Below are positions 44,960 to 54,447 of a stretch of 64,000 nt of DNA, one piece after another. This DNA comes from Streptomyces sp. NBC_01275. GTDB taxonomy: Bacteria; Actinomycetota; Actinomycetes; Streptomycetales; Streptomycetaceae. The position numbers and the translations under genes are program-made. Below the pieces are notes generated by a model. That model had not been told where the DNA came from, made no database searches, and worked only from the letters and a program-made list of their open reading frames with translations. The stretch's first letter is position 1. Each line of letters begins with the position of its first letter. The stretch is taken from NCBI RefSeq assembly GCF_026340655.1, contig NZ_JAPEOZ010000001.1:1612001-1676000 (forward strand), written 5' to 3'.

Positions 44960-46009
44960 CTAAGGGCGCGTTGTCGGCCGCGGGTTCGTCGTGGCCGGTC
45001 GCGCCCCGCGGCGCAGCCGCATGTCGACACCGCCCCGCGCCCCTGACGGACATCCGTGCGCCCGCCCGTTCTCCAGTACCAGTAAGGCGATGTCGTCCGT
45101 CGGGGTGTGTGCCGTGTGACGGAGCAGTGCGCCGCGGACTGTGTGCACGATCTGCTGAGGCGAGACGGGGTCGTCGTGCAGGGCCTTCTCCAGCGCGGCC
45201 GGCAGGGAGAAGAAGCGGCCCCGTCGGTCCCTCGCGTCCTCCGCTCCGTCCGTGAACAGGACGAGGGACTCGCCCTGGAACAGACGCCCGCACGGCATGT
45301 CCGAAAGGTCGGCCGGCAGGGGAAAGGGGCCGAGCGGCGGAAGGGGATCCGCGCGGGACAGGGGTGTCACCTCCGTGCCGCTGAGCAGATACGGCCAGGG
45401 ATGTCCGCAGTTCAGGGTGCGGATCTCGCCGTCCCGGCCGATCTCCAGGAGCAGGACCGTCACGAACTCCTCGTCGTCGCAGGTCCGGTCTCGCAGATGC
45501 CGGGTCAGGGTGCGGTCGAGTCGGCGCAGGACGCGGCCGAGGTCGGGCTCGTCGTGCGCGGCCTCGCGGAAGCTGCCGAGGAGGGCGGCGACGGCGCCGA
45601 GGGCGGGCAGTCCGTGTCCGCGGACGTCGCCCATCACGACCCGTACGCCGTGCTCGGTGGCGATGACCTCGTACAGGTCGCCGCCGACGGAGGCCCCACG
45701 GTCGGCGGAGAGCTGGGCGGCGGCCACGTTCAGTCCGTCGACGTGTGGGGGCGGCGGGCGCAACAGCACGCTCTGGGCGGCCCCGGCGACCCGGCGGACC
45801 TGTTTCAGCTCGCGCAGCAGGGCGTGTCGTAGATGGAGTACCAGCCCCGTCCCCACGGCGAAGAAGACGGCGCTGGTGACGATCCTGGCGCCGAGCCCGT
45901 TCTGCTGGGCCAGCGGGCAGGTCAGTTTGTAGGCGACCGCCAGGGCGCCCCAGGCCGTGGGCAACCCCAGCGCGAGGGCCCGGCGCAGCGGCCGCCTGAT
46001 GCCGAACAT
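44960..46009 (-). CDS. PP2C/SpoIIE-type serine/threonine phosphatase, membrane-anchored
   Basis: A 349-residue protein with two N-terminal membrane helices (about 12-30, 42-62) then a SpoIIE/PP2C phosphatase domain: ASVGGDLYEVIATEHGVRVVMGDVRGHGLPALG (metal Asps), TLNCGHPWPYLL, and LVLFTDGAEDARD. Such phosphatases usually act on anti-anti-sigma factors. The ATG at 46009 has AGGGGGG 8 nt upstream. Oddly, the last 25-30 codons (GGVDMRLRRGARPATTNPRP) are read through a copy of the dispersed palindromic repeat, so this C-terminus was probably added by repeat insertion. Confidence 0.87.
   Translation of the reverse strand: MFGIRRPLRRALALGLPTAWGALAVAYKLTCPLAQQNGLGARIVTSAVFFAVGTGLVLHLRHALLRELKQVRRVAGAAQSVLLRPPPPHVDGLNVAAAQLSADRGASVGGDLYEVIATEHGVRVVMGDVRGHGLPALGAVAALLGSFREAAHDEPDLGRVLRRLDRTLTRHLRDRTCDDEEFVTVLLLEIGRDGEIRTLNCGHPWPYLLSGTEVTPLSRADPLPPLGPFPLPADLSDMPCGRLFQGESLVLFTDGAEDARDRRGRFFSLPAALEKALHDDPVSPQQIVHTVRGALLRHTAHTPTDDIALLVLENGRAHGCPSGARGGVDMRLRRGARPATTNPRPTTRP
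44981..45050 (+). repeat. Dispersed GC-rich palindromic element, copy 4
   Basis: Core TCGTGGCCGGTCGCGCCCC, GCGGCGCAGCCGCATGTCG, ACACCGCCCCGCGCCCCTG; same orientation as copies 1 and 2. It overlaps the 3' end of the phosphatase reading frame and supplies its last codons. Confidence 0.7.
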
Positions 46010-46043
46010 GTCGATGGCCCCCCTAGGCCCTGACAGCACAGAC

Positions 46044-46067
46044 CGACCGGCCCCGAAAGGCCGGTCC
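46044..46067. terminator. Small hairpin upstream of the SpoIIE-type gene
   Basis: ACCGGCC-CCGAAA-GGCCGGT. It lies between pheT and the phosphatase gene, 36 nt upstream of the latter, and may end read-through from pheT. Confidence 0.45.
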
Positions 46068-46139
46068 GATTCTGTCCACGTCAGGGCCGAGGAGGACCGT
46101 TTCGCCTGAGATCGTCACTCGGATGAGTGAGGGAACCCC

Positions 46140-46235
46140 TGGGGGCTGGGACGCAGCCCCCAGCCCCCAGGGGCGCGGGGCTGCATCGATATGCGGCTCC
46201 GCCGCCGGGCGCGACCAGCCGCACACGTGCCGCGG
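46140..46235 (-). repeat. Dispersed GC-rich palindromic element, copy 5
   Basis: Inverted orientation: CCCCCAGGGGCGCGGGGCTG, CATCGATATGCGGCTCCGCC, GCCGGGCGCGACCAGCCGCA. Just beyond the pheT stop, preceded by a short CAGCCCCCAGCCCCCAG run. Confidence 0.72.
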
Positions 46236-46248
46236 TCGGCGCACGGCA

Positions 46249-48783
46249 TCAGCCCCGCAGGACCGCTCCCGTCCGCTCGCCCGCGAGGGCGACCGCCGCA
46301 TCCCGGGCAGCCGACGCCTCGTCGACCGTCAACGTCCGGTCGACCGCGCGGAAGCGCAACGCATAGGCGAGCGACTTACGCCCCTCCCCCAACTGCTCCA
46401 CGTTCTCGTAGACGTCGAACAGCCGGATGCCCTCCAGCAGTTCACCCGCCCCCGCGCGCAGCGCGGCCTCGACGGCGGCGTGCGGCACGGACGCGTCGAC
46501 GACCAGCGCGACGTCCTGCGTGGCGACGGGGAACGTCGAGATGCTCGGCGCCTGCGGAGTGTCGTCGCCGACCGACTGCAGGACGTCCAGGTCCACCTCC
46601 ATCGCGGAGGTGCGCGCGGGCAGCCCGAGCGCCTTGAGCACGCGCGGGTGCAACTCACCCGCATGTCCTACGACCCGCTCCGCGCCGTCGACGACGACCA
46701 CGAGCTCGGCGCAGCGGCCCGGGTGCCACGGCCCGTACTGGCCGCCCCGGACGACCAGCTCGGCGCCGGCCTCCCGGGCGACGGCCCGGGCCGCCTCGAC
46801 CGCGTCGGCCCAGTCGGCCGGACGGCCCCGGCCCCACCAGCCGGCCTGCTCGCGGGCGCCCGCGAGGACGACGGCGGCATGGCGCGGCTGCTCGGGCAGC
46901 ACGGCGTTCAGCGACGCCAGCTCGGCGTCGGTCGGGCGGCGGTCGACGGGGAGGTGACCGGCGACGCCCTGCGCCACACCCTCGCCCTCGCCCGTGCCCT
47001 CGCCCGGCAGGAAGACCAGCCCGGTCTCGAACAGCGCCAGATCGTGGCTGCCCCGCCCGTCGTTGCGCCGCAAGGCGCCGAGCAGGCCCGGCAGCAGCGA
47101 CGTACGGAGTGCGGGCTCCTCGTCGTTGAGCGGGTTGGTCAGCTTGACGACGCGGCGGGCCGGGTCGTCGGCGGCCAGGCCGAGCTGGTCGAAGACCTGC
47201 TCGCTCACGAACGGGTAGTTCGGCGCCTCGACGTAGCCGGCGCCGGCCAGTGCACGGCCGACGCGGCGGTGCAGGCGCTGCCTGCGGGTCAGGCCGCGGC
47301 CCGCCGAGGGCCTGGGCAGCGTGGAGGGCAGGTTCTCGTAGCCCTCCAGGCGGATGACCTCCTCCGCCAGGTCGTTGACCTCGGCGAGGTCGGGACGCCA
47401 GGACGGGACGGTGACGAGCAGCTCGTCCTGCCCGTACACGTCACAGCCGACCTCCTGCAGCCGCCGTACGACCGTCTCGCGGCCGTACACGACGCCCGCG
47501 ACCCGGTCCGGGTGGTCGGCCGGGACGCTGATGGTGTGCGGGGCGGACGGGGCGACGATCTCGGTGACGCCCGCGTCGGCCGTGCCGCCCGCGAGCAGCA
47601 CCAGCAGGTCGACCGTGCGCTGGGCGGCGGCCGCCGCGGCCTGCGGGTCGACCCCGCGCTCGAAGCGCTTGGACGCCTCGGAGGACAGCTTGTGCCGACG
47701 GGCCGTGCGGGCGATCGACACCGCGTCGAAGTGGGCGGCCTCGATGACCACGTCGGTCGTCGAGCCCTCCACGTCGTGGTCGGCGATCTCCGTGTTGGCG
47801 CCGCCCATCACGCCGGCGAGGCCGATGGGGCCGCGCTCGTCGGTGATGACCAGGTCCTCGGCGTGCAGGGTGCGGGTGGCGCCGTCGAGGGTGACGAGCT
47901 GCTCGCCCTCTCCGGCCCGGCGGACGCCGATCGTGCCCTGGACCAGCGTGCGGTCGTAGGCGTGCAGCGGCTGGCCGAGCTCCATCATCACGTAGTTGGT
48001 GACGTCGACGGCGAGGGAGATCGGGCGCATGCCGACCTTCTGCAGCCGGCGCTGGAGCCAGAGCGGGGAGCGCGCCTCGGGGCTCAGACCGGTGACGGTG
48101 CGGGCGGTGAAGCGGTCGCAGCCCATCGGCTCGGAGACCTGCACCGGGTAGCCGAAGGCGTTCGGCGCCGGTACGTCGATCAGGGCGGGGTCGCGCAGCG
48201 GCAGGCCGTAGGCGATGGCGACCTCGCGGGCGACGCCGCGGATCGACAGACAGTCGCCGCGGTTGGCGGTGACGGCGATGTCGAGGACCTCGTCGACCAG
48301 TTCGAGGAGCTCGACGGCGTCCTTGCCGACCTCGGTCTCGGGCGGCAGCACGATGATGCCGTGGCTGCCGTCGTCGCCCATGCCCAGCTCGTCGCCGGAG
48401 CAGATCATGCCGTGGGACGTCTTGCCGTAGGTCTTGCGGGCGGCGATCGAGAAGTTGCCGGGCAGGACGGCGCCCGGGAGGACGACGACGACCTTGTCGC
48501 CGACGGCGAAGTTGCGGGCGCCGCAGACGATCTCCTGCGGCTCCCCGGTGCCGTTGGCGGCGCCGACGTCGACGGTGCAGAAGCGGATGGGCTTCTTGAA
48601 GCCCTCGAGCTCCTCGATGGTGAGCACCCGGCCCACGACGAGCGGGCCCTTGAGGTCGGCGCCGAGCTGTTCGACGGTCTCGACCTCGAGACCGGCCGAC
48701 ACGAGCTTGGCCTGTACGTCACGGCCGGTCTCGGTGGCCGGCAGGTCGACGTACTCCCGCAGCCAGGAAAGCGGGACCCGCAT
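46249..48783 (-). CDS. pheT: Phenylalanyl-tRNA synthetase beta subunit
   Basis: The 844-residue beta chain of the alpha2-beta2 enzyme. N-terminal tRNA-binding EMAP-like domain (about 40-150; [20 protein letters not shown]), B3/B4 editing domain ([21 protein letters not shown] region to [13 protein letters not shown]), B5 ([17 protein letters not shown]) and the C-terminal anticodon-binding domain ([20 protein letters not shown]). The ATG overlaps the pheS stop by one base (TGATG), so expression is coupled. Complete and typical. Confidence 0.97.
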   Translation of the reverse strand: MRVPLSWLREYVDLPATETGRDVQAKLVSAGLEVETVEQLGADLKGPLVVGRVLTIEELEGFKKPIRFCTVDVGAANGTGEPQEIVCGARNFAVGDKVVVVLPGAVLPGNFSIAARKTYGKTSHGMICSGDELGMGDDGSHGIIVLPPETEVGKDAVELLELVDEVLDIAVTANRGDCLSIRGVAREVAIAYGLPLRDPALIDVPAPNAFGYPVQVSEPMGCDRFTARTVTGLSPEARSPLWLQRRLQKVGMRPISLAVDVTNYVMMELGQPLHAYDRTLVQGTIGVRRAGEGEQLVTLDGATRTLHAEDLVITDERGPIGLAGVMGGANTEIADHDVEGSTTDVVIEAAHFDAVSIARTARRHKLSSEASKRFERGVDPQAAAAAAQRTVDLLVLLAGGTADAGVTEIVAPSAPHTISVPADHPDRVAGVVYGRETVVRRLQEVGCDVYGQDELLVTVPSWRPDLAEVNDLAEEVIRLEGYENLPSTLPRPSAGRGLTRRQRLHRRVGRALAGAGYVEAPNYPFVSEQVFDQLGLAADDPARRVVKLTNPLNDEEPALRTSLLPGLLGALRRNDGRGSHDLALFETGLVFLPGEGTGEGEGVAQGVAGHLPVDRRPTDAELASLNAVLPEQPRHAAVVLAGAREQAGWWGRGRPADWADAVEAARAVAREAGAELVVRGGQYGPWHPGRCAELVVVVDGAERVVGHAGELHPRVLKALGLPARTSAMEVDLDVLQSVGDDTPQAPSISTFPVATQDVALVVDASVPHAAVEAALRAGAGELLEGIRLFDVYENVEQLGEGRKSLAYALRFRAVDRTLTVDEASAARDAAVALAGERTGAVLRG

Positions 48784-49904
48784 CAGATCTCCATCCCGAA
48801 CGGCCGAGTGAACCGGACGTCACCCTCGACCATGTCTCGCATGTCTTCGACGTTGTGGCGGAACATCAGCATCCGCTCGATGCCGAACCCGAAGGCGAAG
48901 CCGCTGTACTTCTCCGGGTCGACACCGCAGGCGGCCAGCACCTTGGGGTTGACCATGCCGCAGCCGCCGAGCTCGATCCAGCCCTCGCTGGAGCAGGTGC
49001 GGCAGGGGCGGTCGGGGTTGCCGACGGACTCGCCGCGGCAGACGTAGCAGACCATGTCCATCTCGGCGGACGGCTCGGTGAAGGGGAAGAAGTTCGGCCG
49101 CAGCCGGGTCTTCATGCCCTCGCCGAACAGCGACTGGACCATGTGGTCCAGAGTGCCCTTGAGGTCGGCCATGGTCAGGCCCTCGTCCACGGCGAGCAGC
49201 TCGACCTGGTGGAAGACGGGCGTGTGCGTGGCGTCGAGTTCGTCCGTGCGGTACACACGGCCGGGGCAGATCACGTACACCGGCAGCTCGCGGTCGAGCA
49301 GCGAGCGGATCTGGACCGGCGAGGTGTGGGTGCGCAGCACGACGCCGGACTCGGTGCCGCCCTGCGGGCCCTGCACGAAGAACGTGTCCGCCTCGCCGCG
49401 GGCCGGGTGGTCCGGGCCGATGTTCAGGGCGTCGAAGTTGAACCACTCGGCCTCGATCTCGGGGCCCTCGGCGACCTCGTAGCCCATGGCCACGAAGACG
49501 TCCTCGATGCGCTCCGACAGCGTGGTGAGCGGATGGCGGGCGCCGGCCGGCACGCGGTCGTAGGGCAGTGTGACGTCCACCGCCTCCTCGACCAGGACGC
49601 GCTGGTCGCGCTCGGCCTCCAGCTCCTCCTGGCGGACGGCGAGGGCCTTGTTCACGGCGCCTCGGGCCTGGCCGACGAGCTTGCCGGCGGCGGCCTTGGC
49701 GTGCGGGGGCAGGGCGCCGATCTCTCGATTGGCCAGGGCCAGCGGGGAGGCGCCGCCGGTGTGGGCGACCTTGGCCTCCTGGAGCGCGTCGAGGGAGCCC
49801 GCGGCGGCGAAGGCGGCGAGCGCCCCGTCCCGCATGCGCTCGATCTCTTCCGGTTTCAAGGCCTCGACCTCTACAGGGTCGTACGACTTATTCGGTGCCG
49901 ACAT
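48783..49904 (-). CDS. pheS: Phenylalanyl-tRNA synthetase alpha subunit
   Basis: The 373-residue catalytic alpha chain charging tRNA-Phe. Class-II motifs: motif 1 [21 protein letters not shown], motif 2 [20 protein letters not shown], motif 3 [16 protein letters not shown]. The coiled N-terminal arm is present. ATG at 49904 follows GGAAGAG closely; a longer open frame upstream lacks similarity. The 139-nt upstream spacer shows no T-box or leader peptide with Phe codons. Confidence 0.97.
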   Translation of the reverse strand: MSAPNKSYDPVEVEALKPEEIERMRDGALAAFAAAGSLDALQEAKVAHTGGASPLALANREIGALPPHAKAAAGKLVGQARGAVNKALAVRQEELEAERDQRVLVEEAVDVTLPYDRVPAGARHPLTTLSERIEDVFVAMGYEVAEGPEIEAEWFNFDALNIGPDHPARGEADTFFVQGPQGGTESGVVLRTHTSPVQIRSLLDRELPVYVICPGRVYRTDELDATHTPVFHQVELLAVDEGLTMADLKGTLDHMVQSLFGEGMKTRLRPNFFPFTEPSAEMDMVCYVCRGESVGNPDRPCRTCSSEGWIELGGCGMVNPKVLAACGVDPEKYSGFAFGFGIERMLMFRHNVEDMRDMVEGDVRFTRPFGMEI

Positions 49905-50043
49905 CTCTTCCCGTGCTTCCGATTGGCTGGCTGAAGGTCCCCGTCCCCGACTCACGCAGAGGTCAGAGGGCCGTCCATGGGACACAAAGGTGCCAAAGGC
50001 CGAGTCTAACGGGGTGGAGGTATACGGATGCGCCCGCGGGCGC

Positions 50044-51159
50044 TCAGGTCAGATAGGCCGGAGCGCTCACGGGCAACGTAAATCGGAACTCGGCGCCGCC
50101 GCCGACGGCGCGGCCGACCGTGATGACGCCGCCGTGGGCTTCGACGATGCCCTTGACGATGTACAGCCCGAGGCCGGTGCCGCCGCGCTTGCTGCCCCGC
50201 CAGAAGCGGGTGAAGACGCGGTTCATGGACTCCTCCGGGATGCCTGCGCCCTCGTCGCTCACGGTGACCGACGTGCCGGTGTCCTCCCCTTCCCGGGGGG
50301 ACGCGGCGGGCGTGATGTCGATCGTGACGGTTCCCTCGCCGTGGCGCACCGCATTTTCGATGAGGTTGCTCAGCACCTGGTCGACCTTGTCGGGGTCGGC
50401 CCACAGGGCGGGCAGCGGCTGCTCGATGCGCAGCAGGAACCGGTCGGCGGGCTGGCCTGCGGCGACGTAGGCCTGGATGTGCCGTCCCACGGCCGCGCCT
50501 ATGTCGACGGGCTGGCGGCGCACCTCGAGCCGTCCCGAGTCGATGCGCGAGATGTCCAGCAGTTCGGCGATGAGCCGGGTGACGCGGTCGGCGTCGGCGT
50601 CGACGGTCTCCAGCATCAGCCGTTTCTGGTCGTCGGTGAAGCGCGACCACTTGGCGAGCAGGGTGGCGGTGAAGCCCTTCACGGAGGTGAGGGGCGAGCG
50701 CAGTTCGTGGGCGACGGTGGCGATCAGCTCGGCGTGGCTGCGCTCGGTGCGGCGGCGGGCCTCGGTGTCGCGCAGCGAGACGACGACGCGCCGGACGGGC
50801 CCGGTGGGTTCGGCACGGACGTACCGGACGGTGACGAGCACCTCGCGCCCGCCCGGCAGCAGCAGGTTGCGCTCGGGCTGGCCGACCCGGATCGCGAGCC
50901 CGCCGTAGGGGTCGGTCAGCTGCCACCACCGGCGGCCTTCGAGGTCCTCCAACGGCAGGGCCTTCTCCAGGCGCCGTCCGAGGGCCTCCTCGGCGGGGAC
51001 GGCGGTGATGCGCTGGGCGGCGGCGTTGAAACAGACGACGTGCCCGTGCTCGTCGGCGACGACCAGCCCGTCGGGCAGGTCGTCGGGGTCGATGCCGAGT
51101 TCGGCGAGGTCACCGGCGGGTCGGGCCGCTCCCGGTGCGCTGCTCGTGCCGACGCTCAT
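50044..51159 (-). CDS. Soluble PAS-domain sensor histidine kinase
   Basis: A 371-residue kinase without membrane helices. PAS domain about 20-135 ([24 protein letters not shown]), HisKA with phospho-acceptor His in [15 protein letters not shown], and HATPase with [22 protein letters not shown] and [19 protein letters not shown]. No response regulator lies next to it, so it is an orphan kinase here. A TTG start eight codons upstream (after GGAGG) is an alternative. It sits between the rRNA/tRNA methyltransferase gene and pheST on the same strand. Confidence 0.9.
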   Translation of the reverse strand: MSVGTSSAPGAARPAGDLAELGIDPDDLPDGLVVADEHGHVVCFNAAAQRITAVPAEEALGRRLEKALPLEDLEGRRWWQLTDPYGGLAIRVGQPERNLLLPGGREVLVTVRYVRAEPTGPVRRVVVSLRDTEARRRTERSHAELIATVAHELRSPLTSVKGFTATLLAKWSRFTDDQKRLMLETVDADADRVTRLIAELLDISRIDSGRLEVRRQPVDIGAAVGRHIQAYVAAGQPADRFLLRIEQPLPALWADPDKVDQVLSNLIENAVRHGEGTVTIDITPAASPREGEDTGTSVTVSDEGAGIPEESMNRVFTRFWRGSKRGGTGLGLYIVKGIVEAHGGVITVGRAVGGGAEFRFTLPVSAPAYLT

Positions 51160-51206
51160 CCCCGTACCCCACCTCCCAGACAAGGGCCTCCGGGCACGTC
51201 ACCCTA

Positions 51207-52058
51207 CTAGCTCTCGGTGACGGAGCGGCACCCTCCGGAGGCGCGCTGTGCACGGGCCGATGCATAGAGACATACGGCGGCGGCGGTCGCGAGGTTCAGG
51301 CTCTCGGCCTTCCCGTGGATCGGGACGCGCACGACGGCGTCGGCGAGGGCCCGGGTCTCCTCGGGGAGCCCCCAGGCCTCGTTGCCGAACACCCAGGCGG
51401 TGGGCCCGCCCATGGCGCCCTTGTCCAGCTCGTCGTCGAGGTCGTCCTCGCCCGCGCCGTCGGCGGCGAGGATGCGCACCCCGGCGTCCCGCAGCCCCGC
51501 CACGGCCTGCTCGACGGGGACCCCGACGGCGACCGGCAGATGGAACAGCGACCCGACGGAGGCGCGGACGGCCTTGGGGTTGTAGAGGTCGACGGAGGCG
51601 TCGGTGAGGACGACGGCCTCGGCCCCGGCGGCGTCGGCGCACCGCAGGACGGTGCCGGCGTTCCCGGGGTCGCGCACATGGGCCAGCACGGCGACGAGCT
51701 TCGGCCGGGCGGCGAGGATCTCCTCGAACGGCGTGTCCAGGAACCGGCAGATCCCGACGAGGCCCTGGGGGGTGACGGTGGTGGAGATCTCCGCGATGAC
51801 CTGCTCGTCGGCGAGGTGGACCCGGGCGCCGGCGTCCCGCGCCTCCTCGATGATCTCCGCGTAACGCTCCGCGGCCTCGACGGTGGCGAACAGCTCCACG
51901 AGGGTGTCCCGGCCGTACCCCGCCGCCTCCCGCACGGCCTGCGGCCCCTCCGCGAGGAACAGCCGCTCCTTGCCCCGGAAATTCCGCCGAGCGAGCCGCC
52001 GGGCGGCGGCGACACGGGGGGAACGGGGGGAGATCGGCTCGGGGCTGGCAGGAGACAT
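51207..52058 (-). CDS. TrmH/SpoU-family RNA 2'-O-methyltransferase
   Basis: A 283-residue SPOUT methyltransferase. Substrate-binding domain about 20-105 (ARRNFRGKERLFLAEGPQAVREAA) and knot domain with motif 1 VLAHVRDPGNAGTVLRCADAAGA, motif 2 WVFGNEAWGLPEE and motif 3 VRVPIHGKAESLNLATAAAVCLYASA. Acts on rRNA or tRNA ribose 2'-O; the target nucleotide is not determined by sequence. ATG after GAGGTG. It follows rplT by about 94 nt with two hairpins between. Confidence 0.93.
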   Translation of the reverse strand: MSPASPEPISPRSPRVAAARRLARRNFRGKERLFLAEGPQAVREAAGYGRDTLVELFATVEAAERYAEIIEEARDAGARVHLADEQVIAEISTTVTPQGLVGICRFLDTPFEEILAARPKLVAVLAHVRDPGNAGTVLRCADAAGAEAVVLTDASVDLYNPKAVRASVGSLFHLPVAVGVPVEQAVAGLRDAGVRILAADGAGEDDLDDELDKGAMGGPTAWVFGNEAWGLPEETRALADAVVRVPIHGKAESLNLATAAAVCLYASARAQRASGGCRSVTES

Positions 52059-52092
52059 CCGGTTCACCTCAGAAGTATGTGCAGACACAGCA

Positions 52093-52122
52093 GGACCCGC
52101 AGGTCTGGAAACCTGCGGGTCC
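52093..52122 (-). terminator. 11-bp stem terminator after rplT
   Basis: GGACCCGCAGG and CCTGCGGGTCC with an 8-nt loop, 31 nt past the rplT stop. Confidence 0.75.
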
Positions 52123-52129
52123 TCAGTCA

Positions 52130-52147
52130 CGTCGGCTAGAGCCGACG
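52130..52147. terminator. Second hairpin after rplT
   Basis: CGTCGGCTAGAGCCGACG: 8-bp stem, 2-nt centre, 6 nt past the rplT stop. Two consecutive hairpins close the infC-rpmI-rplT transcript. Confidence 0.6.
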
Positions 52148-52152
52148 CAGCG

Positions 52153-52536
52153 TCACGCGGCCTTCGGCGCGTTGACGTCCGCCGGCAGGGCCTTCTGCGC
52201 GACCTCGACCAGCGCGGCGAACGCACCGGCGTCGTTCACGGCGAGCTCGGCGAGGATCTTGCGGTCGACCTCGACGTTCGCGGCCTTCAGACCCTGGATG
52301 AAGCGGTTGTACGTGATGCCGTTGGCGCGGGCAGCGGCGTTGATGCGCTGGATCCACAGCTGACGGAAGTCGCCCTTGCGCTTCTTGCGGTCGTTGTAGT
52401 TGTAGACCAGCGAGTGGGTGACCTGCTCCTTGGCCTTGCGGTACAGGCGCGAACGCTGACCGCGGTAGCCGGAGGCCGCCTCGAGGATCGCCCGGCGCTT
52501 CTTGTGGGCGTTGACTGCCCGCTTGACGCGTGCCAC
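52153..52536 (-). CDS. rplT: 50S ribosomal protein L20
   Basis: A 127-residue large-subunit protein that nucleates 50S assembly; in several bacteria it also represses its own operon by binding the leader. [20 protein letters not shown] and [20 protein letters not shown] are diagnostic. GTG start with AAGGAG 6 nt upstream. Last gene of infC-rpmI-rplT. Confidence 0.98.
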   Translation of the reverse strand: MARVKRAVNAHKKRRAILEAASGYRGQRSRLYRKAKEQVTHSLVYNYNDRKKRKGDFRQLWIQRINAAARANGITYNRFIQGLKAANVEVDRKILAELAVNDAGAFAALVEVAQKALPADVNAPKAA

Positions 52537-52646
52537 TTTTTACTCCTTGTAGCGGGGTCGTGGTTGTCGTCACACGACCCGGAATCGATGGGGTCCCGGT
52601 CCAGACGTACGGCGCGCGGTGATCAAGGGATCAGGCGCCGCGAACG

Positions 52647-52841
52647 TCACTTGCCGAGAAGCTTCTTGATCTTCGCGGCGTCGCCCGGGGCCATCTCGGC
52701 GTTGCCGGTGAGGCGACGCGTCACGCGGGACGACTTGTGCTCGAGCAGGTGGCGCTTGCCGGCGCGCTCACGGAGCACCTTGCCGGAGCCGGTGATCTTG
52801 AAGCGCTTGCTGGCACCGCTGTGCGTCTTGTTCTTCGGCAT
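52647..52841 (-). CDS. rpmI: 50S ribosomal protein L35
   Basis: A 64-residue protein: [20 protein letters not shown] and [15 protein letters not shown] are the conserved L35 blocks. Located between infC (111 nt away) and rplT (110 nt away), the classic order. Confidence 0.97.
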   Translation of the reverse strand: MPKNKTHSGASKRFKITGSGKVLRERAGKRHLLEHKSSRVTRRLTGNAEMAPGDAAKIKKLLGK

Positions 52842-52952
52842 AGCGCCGTTCTCTCCTCGTCGGTGCGCTCCGGTGCCCGGTTCGAGAACCGGGCACGGTG
52901 TGGAGCGTCGCTGCTGTTTCGGTTATGTCCAGGGGACTCGCGTCCCTAGGAT

Positions 52953-53654
52953 TCACGCCTCGGCGGAAGCCTCGGCAGGGGTCTCGGCGAGCTCGGCGTC
53001 GTCGGCGATCTCGATGCCGTCGTCGCCCTCTTCACCCTCGACGCCGTCGACGTCCGCGGGGTTCTGCGACTTGCCGGGGTTGGCCTTCGCCTCGGCCTTG
53101 CGGGCCTCCTGCGCCTGACGCGCTTCGGCCATCGCCTCGGTCTTCTTCTTGTGCGGACCCAGAACCATGATCATGTTCCGGCCGTCCTGCTTCGGGTTCG
53201 ACTCGATGAACCCGAGGTCCTCGACGTCCGACGCGAGACGCTGCAGCAGTCGGTAGCCGAGCTCCGGCCGGGACTGCTCGCGACCACGGAACATGATCGT
53301 GATCTTGACCTTGTCGCCCTGCTTGAGGAACCGAACGACGTGACCCTTCTTGGTGTCATAGTCGTGCGGGTCGATCTTCGGCCGGAGCTTCATTTCCTTG
53401 ATGACCGTGTGCGCCTGGTTCTTGCGCGCCTCACGGGCCTTCATGGCCGACTCGTACTTGAACTTCCCGTAGTCCATGAGCTTGCAGACCGGCGGGCGGG
53501 CGCTCGCCGCCACCTCGACCAGGTCGAGGTCGTACTCCTGCGCAAGCTCCAGTGCCTTGGCCAGGGGGACGATGCCCACCTGCTCGCCACTGGGACCGAC
53601 AAGTCGCACTTCGGGGACGCGAATCCGGTCGTTGATGCGGGGCTCGGTGCTGAT
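52953..53654 (-). CDS. infC: Translation initiation factor IF-3, probable ATC start
   Basis: Prevents premature 70S formation and checks the initiator tRNA/start codon. The 233-residue protein carries [40 protein letters not shown] and [20 protein letters not shown]. The C-terminal tail is long and acidic ([20 protein letters not shown]), as in other actinobacteria. Start: the only strong Shine-Dalgarno, AAGGAGG, lies 4 nt before an ATC at 53654, while the nearest upstream GTG (7 codons earlier) would place that site inside the coding region. infC famously uses rare starts (AUU, AUC, AUA) that IF-3 itself discriminates against, giving autoregulation. Preceded by a long leader with an intrinsic terminator. 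Confidence 0.93.
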   Translation of the reverse strand: MSTEPRINDRIRVPEVRLVGPSGEQVGIVPLAKALELAQEYDLDLVEVAASARPPVCKLMDYGKFKYESAMKAREARKNQAHTVIKEMKLRPKIDPHDYDTKKGHVVRFLKQGDKVKITIMFRGREQSRPELGYRLLQRLASDVEDLGFIESNPKQDGRNMIMVLGPHKKKTEAMAEARQAQEARKAEAKANPGKSQNPADVDGVEGEEGDDGIEIADDAELAETPAEASAEA

Positions 53655-53741
53655 GGATCCTCCTTGGTAGCACCACACGGCGGTCTGGCGGACGGCCGCG
53701 TAACGTCTGTGTTCGGTAGTCTCACAACCACGTCGAAGCAC

Positions 53742-53852
53742 AAAAAATGCCCCGAACGATCACATGCGGGGCTCCAAGCACTACCGGAGCACCGACGCGA
53801 GGGATCGCGGGGCGCACTACCGGGCGACTCCATCGTCCGTACGGAACGATGG
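53742..53852 (-). promoter_or_regulatory. infC leader with intrinsic terminator and alternative pairing
   Basis: On the minus strand, GCCCCG (53772-53767) and CGGGGC (53754-53749) form a hairpin followed by ATTTTTT (down to 53742), a true rho-independent terminator, rare in Streptomyces, about 90 nt before the infC start. A second GCCCCG copy lies upstream within a repeat (CCGGTAGTGC at 53823-53814 and 53787-53778), so the terminator's 3' arm can pair with either copy. Further upstream is CCATCGT/ACGATGG stem with inner CCGTACGG (53852-53830). The arrangement resembles the L20-controlled attenuators of infC operons. Confidence 0.65.
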
Positions 53853-53973
53853 TGATCGCCTGACCGGGGTGACCCGCCGTCCCTGGGGGACAGTCGGGTG
53901 GGAGATCGGAGCCTCCACTTGTGGGCCGGGCCCGCCTGCTGAGGGGCACGCGTGTCCGACCGGTCTGTACACG

Positions 53974-54003
53974 AGATTAGCAGCCTGCGCCAGGAACGGC
54001 CAA
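53974..54003 (-). promoter_or_regulatory. Candidate promoter for the infC operon
   Basis: Minus strand TTGGCC (54003-53998), 18 nt, TAATCT (53979-53974). Transcription from about 53967 would give a leader of some 310 nt that contains the attenuator. The -10 is good, the -35 weak. Confidence 0.4.
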
Positions 54004-54051
54004 TCGAGCCTCGATACGGGGTCGGCCCGCCCTGCGCCTATCGTGTGGGGC

Positions 54052-54447
54052 ATGAGTGAGACCTCCCCCTCGCAGAACCCCGAGCAGAACCCCGAGACCG
54101 CGGGCCCCGGCACCCCCGACTACGACGAGATGACCCGTGACATCGCCGAGGTCCCGGCCGTCGAGGTGATCGTGACGGTCGCCGTCAACCTGCTGAGCGC
54201 CGCGGCCGTGAAGCTCGGGCTGACCGAGGAGGGCGACAAGTACAAGGACCTGGACGAGGCCCGCAAGCTGGTGCACGCCCTCGCCGGTCTGCTGGACGCG
54301 AGCGCGACCGAGATCAGCTCCTTCCACGCGGCCCCGCTGCGCGACGGCCTGAAGTCGCTGCAGCTGGCCTTCCGCGAGGCGTCCCTAGTCCCGGACGAGC
54401 CGGGCCAGGGCCCGGGCGAGAAGTACACGGGCCCCATCTACGGCTAG
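54052..54447 (+). CDS. DUF1844 protein
   Basis: A 131-residue protein of the DUF1844 family (EVPAVEVIVTVAVNLLSAAAVKLG, DLDEARKLVHALAGLLDA), of unknown function and always near infC in actinobacteria. Disordered Glu/Pro/Asn-rich first 25 residues. Divergent from infC. Its stop and the SseB stop overlap in a CTAG at 54444-54447. Confidence 0.88.
   Translation: MSETSPSQNPEQNPETAGPGTPDYDEMTRDIAEVPAVEVIVTVAVNLLSAAAVKLGLTEEGDKYKDLDEARKLVHALAGLLDASATEISSFHAAPLRDGLKSLQLAFREASLVPDEPGQGPGEKYTGPIYG

Noticed and set aside
49905..50043. T-box or Phe leader peptide before pheS
   Set aside because: No T-box sequence or short Phe-rich frame was seen in the spacer.
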